NCBI RefSeq assembly: GCF_014397005.1
Contig: NZ_JACGWS010000001.1
Span: 186,001 to 250,000, forward strand
Direction: 5' to 3'
Source of the DNA: Kordia aestuariivivens
GTDB taxonomy: Bacteria > Bacteroidota > Bacteroidia > Flavobacteriales > Flavobacteriaceae
Length of the DNA stretch: 64,000 nt
Part shown: one piece after another, positions 39,936 through 48,717 of the stretch
Layout: every line of letters starts with the position of its first letter
Position numbering within the stretch: position 1 is the stretch's first letter
Program-made: the position numbers and the translations under genes
The notes under the pieces: model-generated
Told to the model about the DNA's origin: nothing
The model's database searches: none
Seen by the model: the letters and a program-made list of their open reading frames with translations, nothing else

Positions 39936-40904
39936 TTATGCGTTATTCGCTTTAAATTCTTTCAATTTTTCGATAAGTGTCGGAACTACTTCAAAAGCGT
40001 CTCCAACAATACCGTAATCAGCCGCTTTAAAGAAAGGCGCTTCTGGATCTGTATTAATGACAACTTTTACTTTAGAAGCGTTAATTCCAGCTAAATGCTG
40101 AATGGCTCCAGAAATTCCAATTGCAATGTATAAGTTAGAAGCAACTGGCTTTCCAGTTTGTCCAACGTGTTCTCCGTGTGGTCTCCATCCTAAGTCAGAA
40201 ACTGGTTTAGAACATGCTGTTGCAGCGCCTAATACATCGGCTAACTCTTCAATCATTCCCCAGTTTTCTGGACCTTTCATTCCTCTTCCTGCGGATACAA
40301 CAACCTCTGCATCTGCAATGGTTACTTTTCCAGATACTTTATCTACAGATGCTACTTTTACACCAAATAATGAATCATCTAAGCTTGGCGCGAACGATTC
40401 TGCTGCTGCGGCACCTGAATTTTCAACCAATCCGAAAGAGTTATTTGAAACTCCAACAACTTTTACATCAGAGCTAATCTCTGTTATGTTGAATGCTTTG
40501 TTTGTAAAAGCAGTTCTTCTTACGGTAAACGGATTTGTGCTTGTTGGTGCTGCAACTACATTAGAAGCGTATCCAGCTTCTAAATTAACAGCTAAAATAG
40601 GTGCTAATGTTTTGCTATCTGCACTTGAACTTACGATGACTACTTTAGCTCCTTCTTTTGTTGCTGCTTGATGTACTGCTGATGCGTATGCTTTGGCATT
40701 AAAGTCTTTTAACGTATCTGCTGATACATTTAATACTTTATCTACACCATAGTTTCCTAATTCAGAAGCATCTTCAACATTAATAGCAACTGCAGTTACA
40801 GTTGTTCCTAGTTGATTTGCAACTTCTTTAGCATAAGAAGCAACTTCAAAAGCTGCTTTTTTAAATTTTCCTTGTTCTGATTCTGTATATACTAAAACTG
40901 ACAT
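39936..40904 (-). CDS. etfA: Electron transfer flavoprotein subunit alpha
   Basis: A 322-residue protein. N-terminal adenine-nucleotide-like domain ('SVLVYTESEQGKFKKAAFEV') and the C-terminal FAD domain with 'VVSAGRGMKGPENWGMIEEL', 'ACSKPVSDLGWRPHGEHVGQ', 'TGKPVASNLYIAIGISGAIQHLAG' region and 'NTDPEAPFFKAADYGIVGD'. It forms a heterodimer with EtfB, taking electrons from acyl-CoA dehydrogenases and passing them to the quinone pool. It follows etfB by 84 bases on the same strand and ends in a strong terminator. Confidence 0.96.
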   Translation of the reverse strand: MSVLVYTESEQGKFKKAAFEVASYAKEVANQLGTTVTAVAINVEDASELGNYGVDKVLNVSADTLKDFNAKAYASAVHQAATKEGAKVVIVSSSADSKTLAPILAVNLEAGYASNVVAAPTSTNPFTVRRTAFTNKAFNITEISSDVKVVGVSNNSFGLVENSGAAAAESFAPSLDDSLFGVKVASVDKVSGKVTIADAEVVVSAGRGMKGPENWGMIEELADVLGAATACSKPVSDLGWRPHGEHVGQTGKPVASNLYIAIGISGAIQHLAGINASKVKVVINTDPEAPFFKAADYGIVGDAFEVVPTLIEKLKEFKANNA

Positions 40905-40988
40905 AATTTTTTTCTATTTAAAAATTAAATAATTGAAACATTAGTTGAAAAGATTCCGAAATAAATTCGGAATGATTTAGTCATTTGA

Positions 40989-41735
40989 CTAAATCACTTT
41001 CGCTTCGTTGTGAAGTAAATTGATTAATTCATCAATATTAGCTGCATCAACTAATTTTACAGCGCCTCTTGGTGCTGGTTTCTCAAATTTTACAGCTGTT
41101 GTTTCTTTAGCTGCGTCTGTTGGTTCAATGACATTTAATGGTTTTTTACGTGCCATCATGATTCCTCTCATGTTTGGAATACGCAAATCACTTTCTTCAA
41201 CCAATCCTTTTTGTCCACCAATTACTAATGGAAGTGAAGTGTTTGAAGTTTCTTTTCCTCCGTCAATTTCACGCATCGCTGTTGCAGCTGTTCCGTCAAC
41301 TTCTAGACTGATACAATTGTTTACAAAATTAGCTTCAATTAACGTTGCTAGCATTCCCGGAACCATTCCTCCATTATAATCAATAGATTCTCTTCCAGCA
41401 ATAATTAAATCGTAACCACCATTTTTTGCTACGGCAGCTAATTGTTTAGCAACAAAAAATCCGTCTGTCGCTTCTGCGTTCACACGGATGGCTCCATCAG
41501 CTCCAATGGCTAATGCTTTACGTAATGTAGGCTCAGTTTCTGTACCACCAACATTAACAACATCTACAGATGCTCCTTGCTTTTCTTTGAACCACATAGC
41601 GCGTGTTAATCCAAACTCATCATTTGGGTTAATTACAAATTGTACACCATTGGTATCAAATTTAGTATCTCCTTCGGTAAAGTTGATCTTTGAAGTAGTG
41701 TCAGGTACGTGACTAATACATACTAATATCTTCAT
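40989..41735 (-). CDS. etfB: Electron transfer flavoprotein subunit beta
   Basis: A 248-residue protein starting MKILVCISHVPDTTSKINF. 'NPNDEFGLTRAMWFKEKQGA', 'LRKALAIGADGAIRVN', 'LIIAGRESIDYNGGMVPGML' and 'LRIPNMRGIMMARKKPLNVI' are typical EtfB segments, including the recognition loop. It binds AMP in the complex with EtfA. A perfect 14-base palindrome (41802-41815) lies 67 bases upstream. Confidence 0.96.
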   Translation of the reverse strand: MKILVCISHVPDTTSKINFTEGDTKFDTNGVQFVINPNDEFGLTRAMWFKEKQGASVDVVNVGGTETEPTLRKALAIGADGAIRVNAEATDGFFVAKQLAAVAKNGGYDLIIAGRESIDYNGGMVPGMLATLIEANFVNNCISLEVDGTAATAMREIDGGKETSNTSLPLVIGGQKGLVEESDLRIPNMRGIMMARKKPLNVIEPTDAAKETTAVKFEKPAPRGAVKLVDAANIDELINLLHNEAKVI

Positions 41736-42268
41736 TGGTATTATATATTTTGAATGTTTTTGAAAATTTTTACGAAGATACTGATAATTTCTCTAAAAAT
41801 GCTATGCATGCATAGTAAAATTCAATTATTTTTTATGTTTGGCTCATTTTGTTTCATTATCCGCAATATATAAGCTCTTTTGAATCTAATTTATCATATT
41901 TTTATAATAATGAAGTTACATTTTTTCTCTCTGATTTGATAGAAATTCCTTAAACGCAATCGTTTTCAATGAAGTTTTTATTCATTCTACTATATAGAAG
42001 TGAAGGTGCGTTGTAAAAAAACGATCTAGGATTTATTTACAGAAGAAGTATTTGATCTTTTTTTAAATAGAAGTAGTCTAAAGGCTACGCCTAATTTTTT
42101 TCTCATGATTTTAATGATGAAAATTAAAATATACTGCAATCCTTTACTGAATTTCCTAAAGATATCACAAAAAGACAGGACTTTGAGAAATGTTTGATTT
42201 TGTAACTCTCATTTTTAGAATTAATTGTTATTTTTGTTTTTCACTTTTTTAAAAATAACATCAATTGT
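41736..42268. other. Divergent intergenic region between etfB and pdhB
   Basis: A 533-base gap without a convincing gene. It holds a perfect palindrome at 41802-41815, a minus-strand -7-like TATCTTCG at 41781-41774, a short hairpin with T run near 42080-42100 (AGGCTACGCCT then T residues) that may be a remnant terminator, and TATTTTTG at 42229-42236, a -7-box match 33 bases before pdhB. Confidence 0.55.
41802..41815. promoter_or_regulatory. Perfect palindrome CTATGCATGCATAG upstream of etfB
   Basis: A 14-base perfect palindrome 67 bases before the etfB start, about 20 bases upstream of a possible -7 box and so over the -33 position. Candidate operator for a dimeric regulator of electron-transfer or fatty-acid oxidation genes (inference). 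Confidence 0.45.
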
Positions 42269-43246
42269 ATGAGAACAATACAGTTTAGAGAAGCGGTAGC
42301 TGAAGCTATGAGCGAAGAAATGCGAACTGACGATAGCATTTATTTAATGGGAGAAGAAGTTGCCGAATATAATGGAGCATACAAAGCCTCTAAAGGAATG
42401 CTTGATGAGTTTGGACCAGATAGAGTTATTGATACACCAATTGCAGAACTAGGTTTTGCAGGTATTGGAGTTGGCTCTGCCATGGGCGGAAACAGGCCTA
42501 TCATTGAGTTTATGACATTCAACTTTGCACTAGTAGGAATTGATCAAATTATCAATAATGCAGCAAAAATGCGTCAAATGTCTGGTGGACAATTAAATAT
42601 TCCTATTGTATTTCGTGGACCAACAGCTTCGGCAGGTCAGTTAGGAGCAACACACTCTCAGGCTTTTGAAAGTTGGTTTGCAAACTGTCCAGGTTTAAAA
42701 GTGGTAATTCCATCTAATGTATATGATGCAAAAGGTTTGTTAAAAGCTGCTATTAGAGATGATGATCCAGTTATTTTTATGGAATCTGAGCAAATGTATG
42801 GCGATAAAGGAGATGTTCCAGAAGGCGAATACACAATTCCATTAGGTGTTGCAGATATTAAACGTGAAGGAACTGATGTAACCATTGTTTCTTTTGGTAA
42901 AATCATTAAAGAAGCGTACAAAGCTGCAGATGAATTAGCCGCAGAAGGAATTTCTTGTGAAGTGATCGATTTACGTACCATACGTCCAATGGACAGTGCA
43001 GCCATCATAAAATCAGTAAAGAAAACAAATAGATTGGTAATTTTAGAAGAAGCGTGGCCGTTTGGAAATGTTTCTACCGAAATTGTATATCAAGTTCAAG
43101 CAGAAGCTTTTGACTACTTAGATGCACCAATTCAAAAAATAAATACAGCAGATACACCAGCACCATATTCACCAGTTTTATTGGAGGAATGGTTGCCAAA
43201 TAAAAACGACGTAATCAAAGCTGTAAAGAAAGTTATGTACAAATAA
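42269..43246 (+). CDS. pdhB: Pyruvate dehydrogenase E1 component, beta subunit
   Basis: A 325-residue protein covering the whole E1-beta fold: 'TIQFREAVAEAMSEEMRTDD', 'LMGEEVAEYNGAYKASKGML' with the Glu that activates thiamine diphosphate, 'RVIDTPIAELGFAGIGVGSA', 'RGPTASAGQLGATHSQAFES' and the C-terminal 'ILEEAWPFGNVSTEI', 'NTADTPAPYSPVLLE'. With E1-alpha, not in this window, it decarboxylates pyruvate. A branched-chain 2-oxoacid E1-beta is possible but the sequence reads as PdhB. Transcribed alone, ending in a weak hairpin. Confidence 0.93.
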   Translation: MRTIQFREAVAEAMSEEMRTDDSIYLMGEEVAEYNGAYKASKGMLDEFGPDRVIDTPIAELGFAGIGVGSAMGGNRPIIEFMTFNFALVGIDQIINNAAKMRQMSGGQLNIPIVFRGPTASAGQLGATHSQAFESWFANCPGLKVVIPSNVYDAKGLLKAAIRDDDPVIFMESEQMYGDKGDVPEGEYTIPLGVADIKREGTDVTIVSFGKIIKEAYKAADELAAEGISCEVIDLRTIRPMDSAAIIKSVKKTNRLVILEEAWPFGNVSTEIVYQVQAEAFDYLDAPIQKINTADTPAPYSPVLLEEWLPNKNDVIKAVKKVMYK

Positions 43247-43267
43247 AAATGTACTTTTAACATAGTA

Positions 43268-43303
43268 AAAGCTTCATCGGCATGTTTGTTGATGAAGTTT
43301 TTG
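43268..43303 (+). terminator. Terminator after pdhB
   Basis: CTTCATC / GATGAAG stem with 12-base loop and a T run; modest stability. Confidence 0.6.
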
Positions 43304-43322
43304 TTTTTAAAAAGATAAAAAT

Positions 43323-45845
43323 TTGAAGACTACATTCTATTGTTTATTAGCCCTATTTTTCTGCTATTCAGGATTTTCTCAAACGAAAGTAAGTGGATTA
43401 ATCAAAGATACTAATGGAGAACCTGTGCCATTTGCCAATGTTGTATTTAAAAATTCCATTGTTGGAACAATTAGTAATGAAGATGGGCGATTTTACCTAG
43501 AATCCGATAAAACGTACGATATCGTTGTGTTTTCTTTTGTGGGTTATACTACAAAAGAAGTTAAATTAACTAAAAAGGTTAATTACAAAATGGAAATTGT
43601 GCTGGAAGAAGGTGAAAAACTGAAAGCCGTTGTCATTGTTTCAGGAAAGCAATCCAAAAAGAACAATCCAGCGATTGATATTCTCCGAAAAATTTGGGAC
43701 CGAAAACGTTTCAATGGTGTCAATCAGTTCAAGCAATACGCGTATGATAAGTACGAAAAAGTAGAGTTTGATTTAAATACAATTGACAGCGCGATGATGA
43801 AAAGTAGATTGTTTCGCGGAATGGAATTCATCTTCAGTGAAATAGATACTTCACGCATTACAGGAAAAACATATTTGCCAATCTTTATTAATGAAGCGGT
43901 TTCCAAAGTATATGGCGATAATGTCAAAAATAAGGAAAAGGAAGATTTACTCGGAAACAAAAATTCAGGATTTAGTAGCAACGAAACCATTACAGCATTT
44001 ATCAAAGATTTATATGCTGAGTATGATATTTATGATAATTATTTAAAGTTTTTTGACAAGAGCTTTACAAGTCCATTATCACGAACAGGAATCAATACTT
44101 ATAATTATGTATTGGTCGACACGGCGTATATTGATAACAAGCTGTGTTACAATATTGTATACTATCCTAGACGAAAAAACGAACTGACTTTTAAAGGTGA
44201 TTTTTGGGTGAATGATTCTACGTTTGCGATCAAAAAAATAAACCTTCAAGCAAGTAAAAGCGCCAATATCAACTGGGTAAAAGAGATTTACATTGAGCAA
44301 GAATTTGATGTTGTCAATGATTCTGTTTTCTTGTTGAAACGCGATTATATGCTGTCTGATTTCGCATTAAACAAAAAAGAAAAATCAAAAGGTGTGTATG
44401 GAAAGCGTACTACTTTATTTGATAATTATGTGTTTGATGAAGAAAAACCGTCTGGCTTCTATGCAAAAGAAATCAATCCGTTTAACGAAGAAATTTACGA
44501 ACGCGATGATGCTTTCTGGGAAACCAATCGTTTAGAAAAATTAAACAAAGATGAAAAAGGTGTCTACAAAATGTTAGATACTTTAAAAACAGTTCCAAAG
44601 TTCAAACGCTTGTATAATTTGGCTTCTATTTTAGCTTCTGGTTATGTAGAATTTGATAAATACAACATCGATTATGGGCCGATTTTCTCAACGTTCGGAT
44701 TCAATGATGTAGAAGGAATTAGGTTGCGTGCAGGAGGAAGAACCTATTTTGGACCAAACGACAAGTGGAGAGTTGAAGGATATGGCGCGTATGGTTTTAA
44801 AGACAACAGATTCAAATATGGAATCTCAGGAAAATGGTTATTAAACCCAAGAAACAGATTGATTATTTCAGCAGGAAATCGTCGAGATGTGGAACAAACA
44901 GGTGTGAGTTTAACCGTAAATGATAATGTTTTAGGAAGAAGTTTTGCTTCATCTGCATTATTTGCAAGTGGAAATAGTGACCGATTGACAAATATTAATT
45001 TATCAACGTTTGCTGTACAAATGGAGCCATGGAAAAATATTACCATGCGTTTGGGAAGTTCATACAAAACGATGCGTTCTGCATCGCCAACAACATTTAG
45101 TCTGTCTTACCTTGATCCACAAGCACCAAATGGAATTAATGATCGATTGGTACAATCGGAAGTAAACTTTTCTATCGACATGACACCTGGAAGAAGAACC
45201 ATTCGTCATGGTGTAGAACGAAAAGTAGTGAATGATAATTTTCCACGAATTTATCTAAATTATAGTAGAGGTGTGGAAGGATTATTTAATAGTGATTTTA
45301 ACTATTCAAGAGTTCAATTATTTTACAGACAACCATTTCAATTAGGAGGTTTTGGACGTACATTCACTACATTAGAAGCAGGGAAAACGTTTGGAACTGT
45401 TCCGTTAAGTTTACTAAACGTAGTACCAGGAAATCAAGCGTACTTCTCTATTCATAACACATTCTCACAATTGAATTTTTATGAATTTGTAACCGATACG
45501 TATGCTTCTTTACACATAGAACACAACTTTAATGGACGAATTTTTTCAAGAATTCCGTTTTTACGAAAATTAAATTTAAGAGAAATCATAGGAATTCGTG
45601 GAGTTTGGGGACAAATTTCAGATGAAAACGTAGCCATGAATGTTCCAGCATTTCAAAGCTTGCCGTTTAGTAGCATTACACCCGAAGGTATTGCGCCGAA
45701 TAAAGAAATCTATTGGGAATATTCACTCGGAATTGGAAACATCTTTAAAGTCTTTAGAATCGATTTTAACTTTAGAGGAAACTACAAAAACAATATTGAC
45801 GCACGACAATTTGGAGTCACAGGCGCATTTGGATTTCACTTCTAA
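43323..45845 (+). CDS. DUF5686 outer-membrane protein with carboxypeptidase-like N-terminal domain
   Basis: An 840-residue protein whose start codon is TTG (KTTFYCLLALFFCYSGFSQ after the initiator, a clear signal peptide). Residues 20-105 form a CarboxypepD-reg-like domain ('KVSGLIKDTNGEPVPFANVV', 'YDIVVFSFVGYTTKEVKLT'). The middle belongs to DUF5686 ('NPAIDILRKIWDRKRFNG', 'RKNELTFKGDFWVNDSTFAI'), and the C-terminal 350 residues alternate beta strands ending in aromatic 'GVTGAFGFHF', a beta-barrel ending. Located in the outer membrane; possible role in TonB-like uptake or surface assembly is unknown. Confidence 0.88.
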   Translation: MKTTFYCLLALFFCYSGFSQTKVSGLIKDTNGEPVPFANVVFKNSIVGTISNEDGRFYLESDKTYDIVVFSFVGYTTKEVKLTKKVNYKMEIVLEEGEKLKAVVIVSGKQSKKNNPAIDILRKIWDRKRFNGVNQFKQYAYDKYEKVEFDLNTIDSAMMKSRLFRGMEFIFSEIDTSRITGKTYLPIFINEAVSKVYGDNVKNKEKEDLLGNKNSGFSSNETITAFIKDLYAEYDIYDNYLKFFDKSFTSPLSRTGINTYNYVLVDTAYIDNKLCYNIVYYPRRKNELTFKGDFWVNDSTFAIKKINLQASKSANINWVKEIYIEQEFDVVNDSVFLLKRDYMLSDFALNKKEKSKGVYGKRTTLFDNYVFDEEKPSGFYAKEINPFNEEIYERDDAFWETNRLEKLNKDEKGVYKMLDTLKTVPKFKRLYNLASILASGYVEFDKYNIDYGPIFSTFGFNDVEGIRLRAGGRTYFGPNDKWRVEGYGAYGFKDNRFKYGISGKWLLNPRNRLIISAGNRRDVEQTGVSLTVNDNVLGRSFASSALFASGNSDRLTNINLSTFAVQMEPWKNITMRLGSSYKTMRSASPTTFSLSYLDPQAPNGINDRLVQSEVNFSIDMTPGRRTIRHGVERKVVNDNFPRIYLNYSRGVEGLFNSDFNYSRVQLFYRQPFQLGGFGRTFTTLEAGKTFGTVPLSLLNVVPGNQAYFSIHNTFSQLNFYEFVTDTYASLHIEHNFNGRIFSRIPFLRKLNLREIIGIRGVWGQISDENVAMNVPAFQSLPFSSITPEGIAPNKEIYWEYSLGIGNIFKVFRIDFNFRGNYKNNIDARQFGVTGAFGFHF

Positions 45846-45868
45846 AAGACACTTCTTATAAAATAAAT

Positions 45869-45903
45869 AAACGGTCATAATTGTAAAATTATGACCGTTT
45901 TTG
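45869..45903 (+). terminator. Terminator after the DUF5686 gene
   Basis: AAACGGTCATAATT / AATTATGACCGTTT, 14 base pairs with a four-base loop and T run. Confidence 0.92.
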
Positions 45904-46028
45904 TTTGTTATTACTTCAACTAAAATAATTTTTCAAAAAAAATAAAACGAAGAGCTGTTTTCCTTTATAAATGAAGCGATAAATTTTTAATTAATTGAAT
46001 ATCAATACTTTAATTGTTAAAATAGAAG

Positions 46029-46089
46029 TCGAATTTGCGCAAACACGACATTCTCTTGTTGGAAACCTTCAAGCTGAACAATACATTTG
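46029..46089 (+). promoter_or_regulatory. Palindrome B1 and promoter of peptide 7
   Basis: Imperfect palindrome TCGAATTTGCGCAAACACGA (46029-46048), ten bases, then TTG (46059-46061), 20 bases, and TACATTTG (46082-46089), a full consensus promoter. The same palindrome-10-TTG-20-box architecture is found on the minus strand at 46791-46730. The position just upstream of -33 suits an activator site. Confidence 0.78.
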
Positions 46090-46119
46090 AATCATTATTA
46101 ATCGTATAAAACTTATATC

Positions 46120-46371
46120 ATGAAAAAAAGAAAAGTGAATGTATTAGCCTTAAACAAAAAAATGGTTTCTAACTTAAACTCTAATGAAGTAACTGGTGGT
46201 TGGTTTTCGTATTTCTGTCCAGGAACCAATGATACTAACTGTGATGGTGGTTCACAATCCTGTGATGTAGAATGTGGAGGCGCAAGTAATATATGTCCTT
46301 CTGACCCGAATGGACAATGTGGAGAATCTCAGAAAATTACTTGTGGGGAAACATGTGTATTTTGTCAATAG
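46120..46371 (+). CDS. GG-leader Cys-rich peptide precursor 7
   Basis: An 83-residue precursor: leader MKKRKVNVLALNKKMVSNLN with 'SNEVTGG' ending at 27; core of 56 residues with eleven cysteines ('FCPGTND', 'NCDGGSQSCDVECGG', 'ICPSDPNGQCGES', 'TCGETCVFCQ'), Gly and Asn rich. It has a full promoter with palindrome B1 71 bases upstream. It converges on peptide gene 8 across a shared terminator. Disulfide-rich or thioether-linked product; modification enzymes not in view. Confidence 0.74.
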   Translation: MKKRKVNVLALNKKMVSNLNSNEVTGGWFSYFCPGTNDTNCDGGSQSCDVECGGASNICPSDPNGQCGESQKITCGETCVFCQ

Positions 46372-46390
46372 GAACTAAATAAGAAGATAA

Positions 46391-46446
46391 AAGAGACTGA
46401 ATCTAATGCTTGAAATGTATTTCTTCAACTCAGATTCAGTTTCTTT
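46391..46446. terminator. Bidirectional terminator between peptides 7 and 8
   Basis: AAGAGACTGAATCT pairs with AGATTCAGTTTCTT (one G-T), long loop, A and T rich flanks. Confidence 0.72.
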
Positions 46447-46449
46447 ATT

Positions 46450-46701
46450 TTACATAATATTGATAGAATAATCTCCTAATGAATCACTCGTACGCGTATT
46501 TATAGTACCTTGAGTATGACAAGTGTCAAATTCGTGTGTTTCATTATTACAAACATCGTTGAGACAAGACGTGACTCCAATGGTTTCGCCTGAAATTTCT
46601 CCGCAATTAGTATTTGTTAAAGCGCCACCTTTTATGTTTAGTGTGTGTGCTAATTTGGCAATTTTAAATTTTTTAAGTGCTAGTTTTTTATACTTCTTCA
46701 T
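46450..46701 (-). CDS. GG-leader Cys-containing peptide precursor 8
   Basis: An 83-residue precursor: leader MKKYKKLALKKFKIAKLAHT with 'LNIKGG', core 'ALTNTNCGEISGETIGVTSC' onwards with four cysteines and a Ser/Thr-rich tail that lacks a final Cys ('NTRTSDSLGDYSINIM'). The leader differs slightly from those of peptides 1-6 and resembles that of peptide 9 (KxKIAxL). It lies 106 bases downstream of the TPR/AraC regulator at 46808-48520; palindrome B2 and a promoter lie in that gap, so the peptide is an independently switched gene next to its probable regulator. Confidence 0.72.
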   Translation of the reverse strand: MKKYKKLALKKFKIAKLAHTLNIKGGALTNTNCGEISGETIGVTSCLNDVCNNETHEFDTCHTQGTINTRTSDSLGDYSINIM

Positions 46702-46729
46702 GAGATTTTGTATGAATGATTAATGCGTT

Positions 46730-46791
46730 CTAAACTAAAGGTAAAATAGCGTAAACGCAAAGAAGAAGCTATCGTATTTGCGCAAATACGA
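46730..46791 (-). promoter_or_regulatory. Palindrome B2 and promoter of peptide 8
   Basis: Perfect 20-base palindrome TCGTATTTGCGCAAATACGA (46772-46791). On the minus strand it is followed by ten bases, TTTG (46761-46758), 20 bases and TAGTTTAG (46737-46730), a seven-of-eight -7 box. The start codon at 46701 lies 70 bases from the palindrome, against 71 for B1. A smaller dyad GCGTAAACGC (46749-46758) overlaps the -33 area. Confidence 0.78.
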
Positions 46792-46807
46792 CTTGTTAAG
46801 CAAGTAA

Positions 46808-48520
46808 TTATTCCTTTAATTTATTTAAGTTTTTGATATAAAAAGAAGGATAAATTCCAGTGCGTTTTTTAAAGGCTTTCGAGAAGGATTCAGACGTGTT
46901 AAAACCTAATTCAGCTGCAATGGATTTAATATCATACTTTCTAAAAGTTGCGTCATTTTTTAATTGAGACAATGCATAATCAATCCGTAAATCGGTAATA
47001 TACTGTACAAACTTTTTTTGCTTGTGCGATTGTAATGTTCTAGATAAATACGTTTTATTCGTGTGAATTTTCTTTGCTACAAAATTAATAGTGCAATTTT
47101 TATGCAGAAACAATTTCTTCTCTTCAAACTTTGCCAAACCTTGTAAAATCTTGGCAATATTTTCATCTTTTATCGTATAAGATTGTGAACTATCTTCTTC
47201 GGGAGCAGTCTTTTCTGTTGTGTTGAGTGTTGCCAAAATAGCGTTGAAACTCTTTTTATATTTCTGTACTTTATTTCTATAAAACACAAAACCTAAGGCG
47301 AGTAATGCCAGCAATCCCAAACTTATATATATCAATGTTTGTGATAATTGTTCTTGTTTATTTGATTGATTTTCAAGTTGATTAATTTTATTCTTAAAAG
47401 ATGGAATATCATATTGCGTATAAACATTTTCAGATGCTTCCCGAACTCTTTGGTCATTTTCTTTGTCTTTTTCCTCAAAACGACGATAATACTTTACTGC
47501 ATTTTTTTGATCATTCAGAGCGTCATAAGATTTTGCCAGAAGAATATAGGTTTCTTCAAAAAAAGGAGAAATTTTTGCTTCTTTTTGATAAGTGCTATCC
47601 GCTTTCAATAAATACGTTACTGCATTTTTGTAATGCTCTTTTAAAAAGAAGTTTTTCCCTTTATACAAGTATAAAACAGGCAATTGTTTATGGAATGATA
47701 ATTTTTTGGCATATTGCTCTGCACTATCTAGATGTGTAAGAGCGTCAATCAAATTTCCTCGCTTTTGATGAATAATTCCTTTGAGCGTTAAAAATAAATT
47801 GTAAACTTCAAGATCATTTGCCTCCAAGCTTTCTTTTAAACCTCTAGTATTTGCAATTTCTGCCGAATCTAAATACACATTGCGAAGTGCTGGAAAATCT
47901 TCGGAAAGCTTCGCGTACGTATCACTAAGTCCTAAAAGCGTATTGAAATATGATAACTTATATGGATTGCTTTCCGAGGACGTTTCATAAAAAGTTAAAT
48001 TCTCTTTAAAATATTCCAACGCTTGTTTTCTATAACCAAGATCGCTTTTTAAAATAGCAACACTGTTTGATATTTTTGCTAATTTGACTTTTTCGTCTGT
48101 ATTCTTAAGCAAATCATACGCTTTTGAGTAGTATTCTATGGCTTCTTTATACGCTTTGGCATTATGATAAATAACACCTTTTTTATAAATTCCGTTTACA
48201 TAACTATTAGCGTCAGTGGATCTTGAAATATAAATATCTATAAAATAATGAGCACTATCTTGCTGACCTAAAGCGTCATAAACAATGGCGTTTAAAAAAC
48301 TTCCGCGTGATGTTTCATGATCATTTTTTTCTAAAACAGCTTTCTTATAATATGCAATAGTTACTTTTTTAGCTTTCTCTAAATCTGAAAAACGATATTG
48401 TTTATATAAACTCTTTAAAGAATCGTATGATACATCTATTAAAGAATCATCTGTTTGTTGTGCTGCAATTGTTTGAAAGATAAATAGTGAAAAGAGTAGA
48501 AAAAATATGTTTTTTATCAT
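46808..48520 (-). CDS. Membrane-spanning TPR sensor/AraC-type regulator 1
   Basis: A 570-residue protein starting MIKNIFFLLFSLFIFQ; an ATG nine codons earlier is less likely. Signal-like helix 1-20 ('IAAQQ'), then about 350 residues of TPR-type helical repeats ('AIEYYSKAYDLLKN', 'ALEYFKENLTFYET', 'AVTYLLKADSTYQ', 'AVKYYRRFEEKDKEN'), a short coiled coil, a membrane helix ('TLIYISLGLLALLALGFVFY'), and a cytoplasmic AraC HTH domain in the last 110 residues ('INFVAKKIHTNKTYLSRTLQ', 'SIAAELGFNTSESFSKAFKK', 'RTGIYPSFYI'). The topology puts the TPRs in the periplasm: a one-component transmembrane regulator. A 9-base inverted repeat lies upstream. Confidence 0.88.
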   Translation of the reverse strand: MIKNIFFLLFSLFIFQTIAAQQTDDSLIDVSYDSLKSLYKQYRFSDLEKAKKVTIAYYKKAVLEKNDHETSRGSFLNAIVYDALGQQDSAHYFIDIYISRSTDANSYVNGIYKKGVIYHNAKAYKEAIEYYSKAYDLLKNTDEKVKLAKISNSVAILKSDLGYRKQALEYFKENLTFYETSSESNPYKLSYFNTLLGLSDTYAKLSEDFPALRNVYLDSAEIANTRGLKESLEANDLEVYNLFLTLKGIIHQKRGNLIDALTHLDSAEQYAKKLSFHKQLPVLYLYKGKNFFLKEHYKNAVTYLLKADSTYQKEAKISPFFEETYILLAKSYDALNDQKNAVKYYRRFEEKDKENDQRVREASENVYTQYDIPSFKNKINQLENQSNKQEQLSQTLIYISLGLLALLALGFVFYRNKVQKYKKSFNAILATLNTTEKTAPEEDSSQSYTIKDENIAKILQGLAKFEEKKLFLHKNCTINFVAKKIHTNKTYLSRTLQSHKQKKFVQYITDLRIDYALSQLKNDATFRKYDIKSIAAELGFNTSESFSKAFKKRTGIYPSFYIKNLNKLKE

Positions 48521-48536
48521 GAAACAAGAGAATGGC

Positions 48537-48567
48537 ATTCTATACATAATTATAAAAAGTATAGAAT
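48537..48567. promoter_or_regulatory. Inverted repeat upstream of regulator 1
   Basis: ATTCTATAC (48537-48545), 13 bases, GTATAGAAT (48559-48567), beginning 16 bases before the start of the regulator gene. It is a perfect 9-base inverted repeat and could bind a regulator or form an mRNA hairpin. Confidence 0.45.
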
Positions 48568-48687
48568 AAAGTCAGAAAGCTAAAATACTAAAAATGCAAG
48601 CAACTAAAAGCGGTCTTATCTTATTAATATTTAGTACAACAATCTATGTTTTTCAGTTTCACTTCGGAATTCATTTTGGTAATAAAA

Positions 48688-48717
48688 AAAGCGCATAAAT
48701 TTCTTCATGCGCTTTTG
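48688..48717 (-). terminator. Terminator at the end of the broken peptide gene
   Basis: AAAAGCGCAT / ATGCGCTTTT hairpin, 10 base pairs, with a T run on the minus strand; it overlaps the last codons of the degenerate peptide gene. Confidence 0.78.

Noticed and set aside
40102-40671. Open frame of 189 codons antisense to etfA
   Set aside because: etfA is a clear conserved gene; the antisense product has no recognisable features and follows from codon bias.
46391-46446. A small RNA between peptides 7 and 8
   Set aside because: The hairpin is adequately explained as a shared terminator of two convergent genes.
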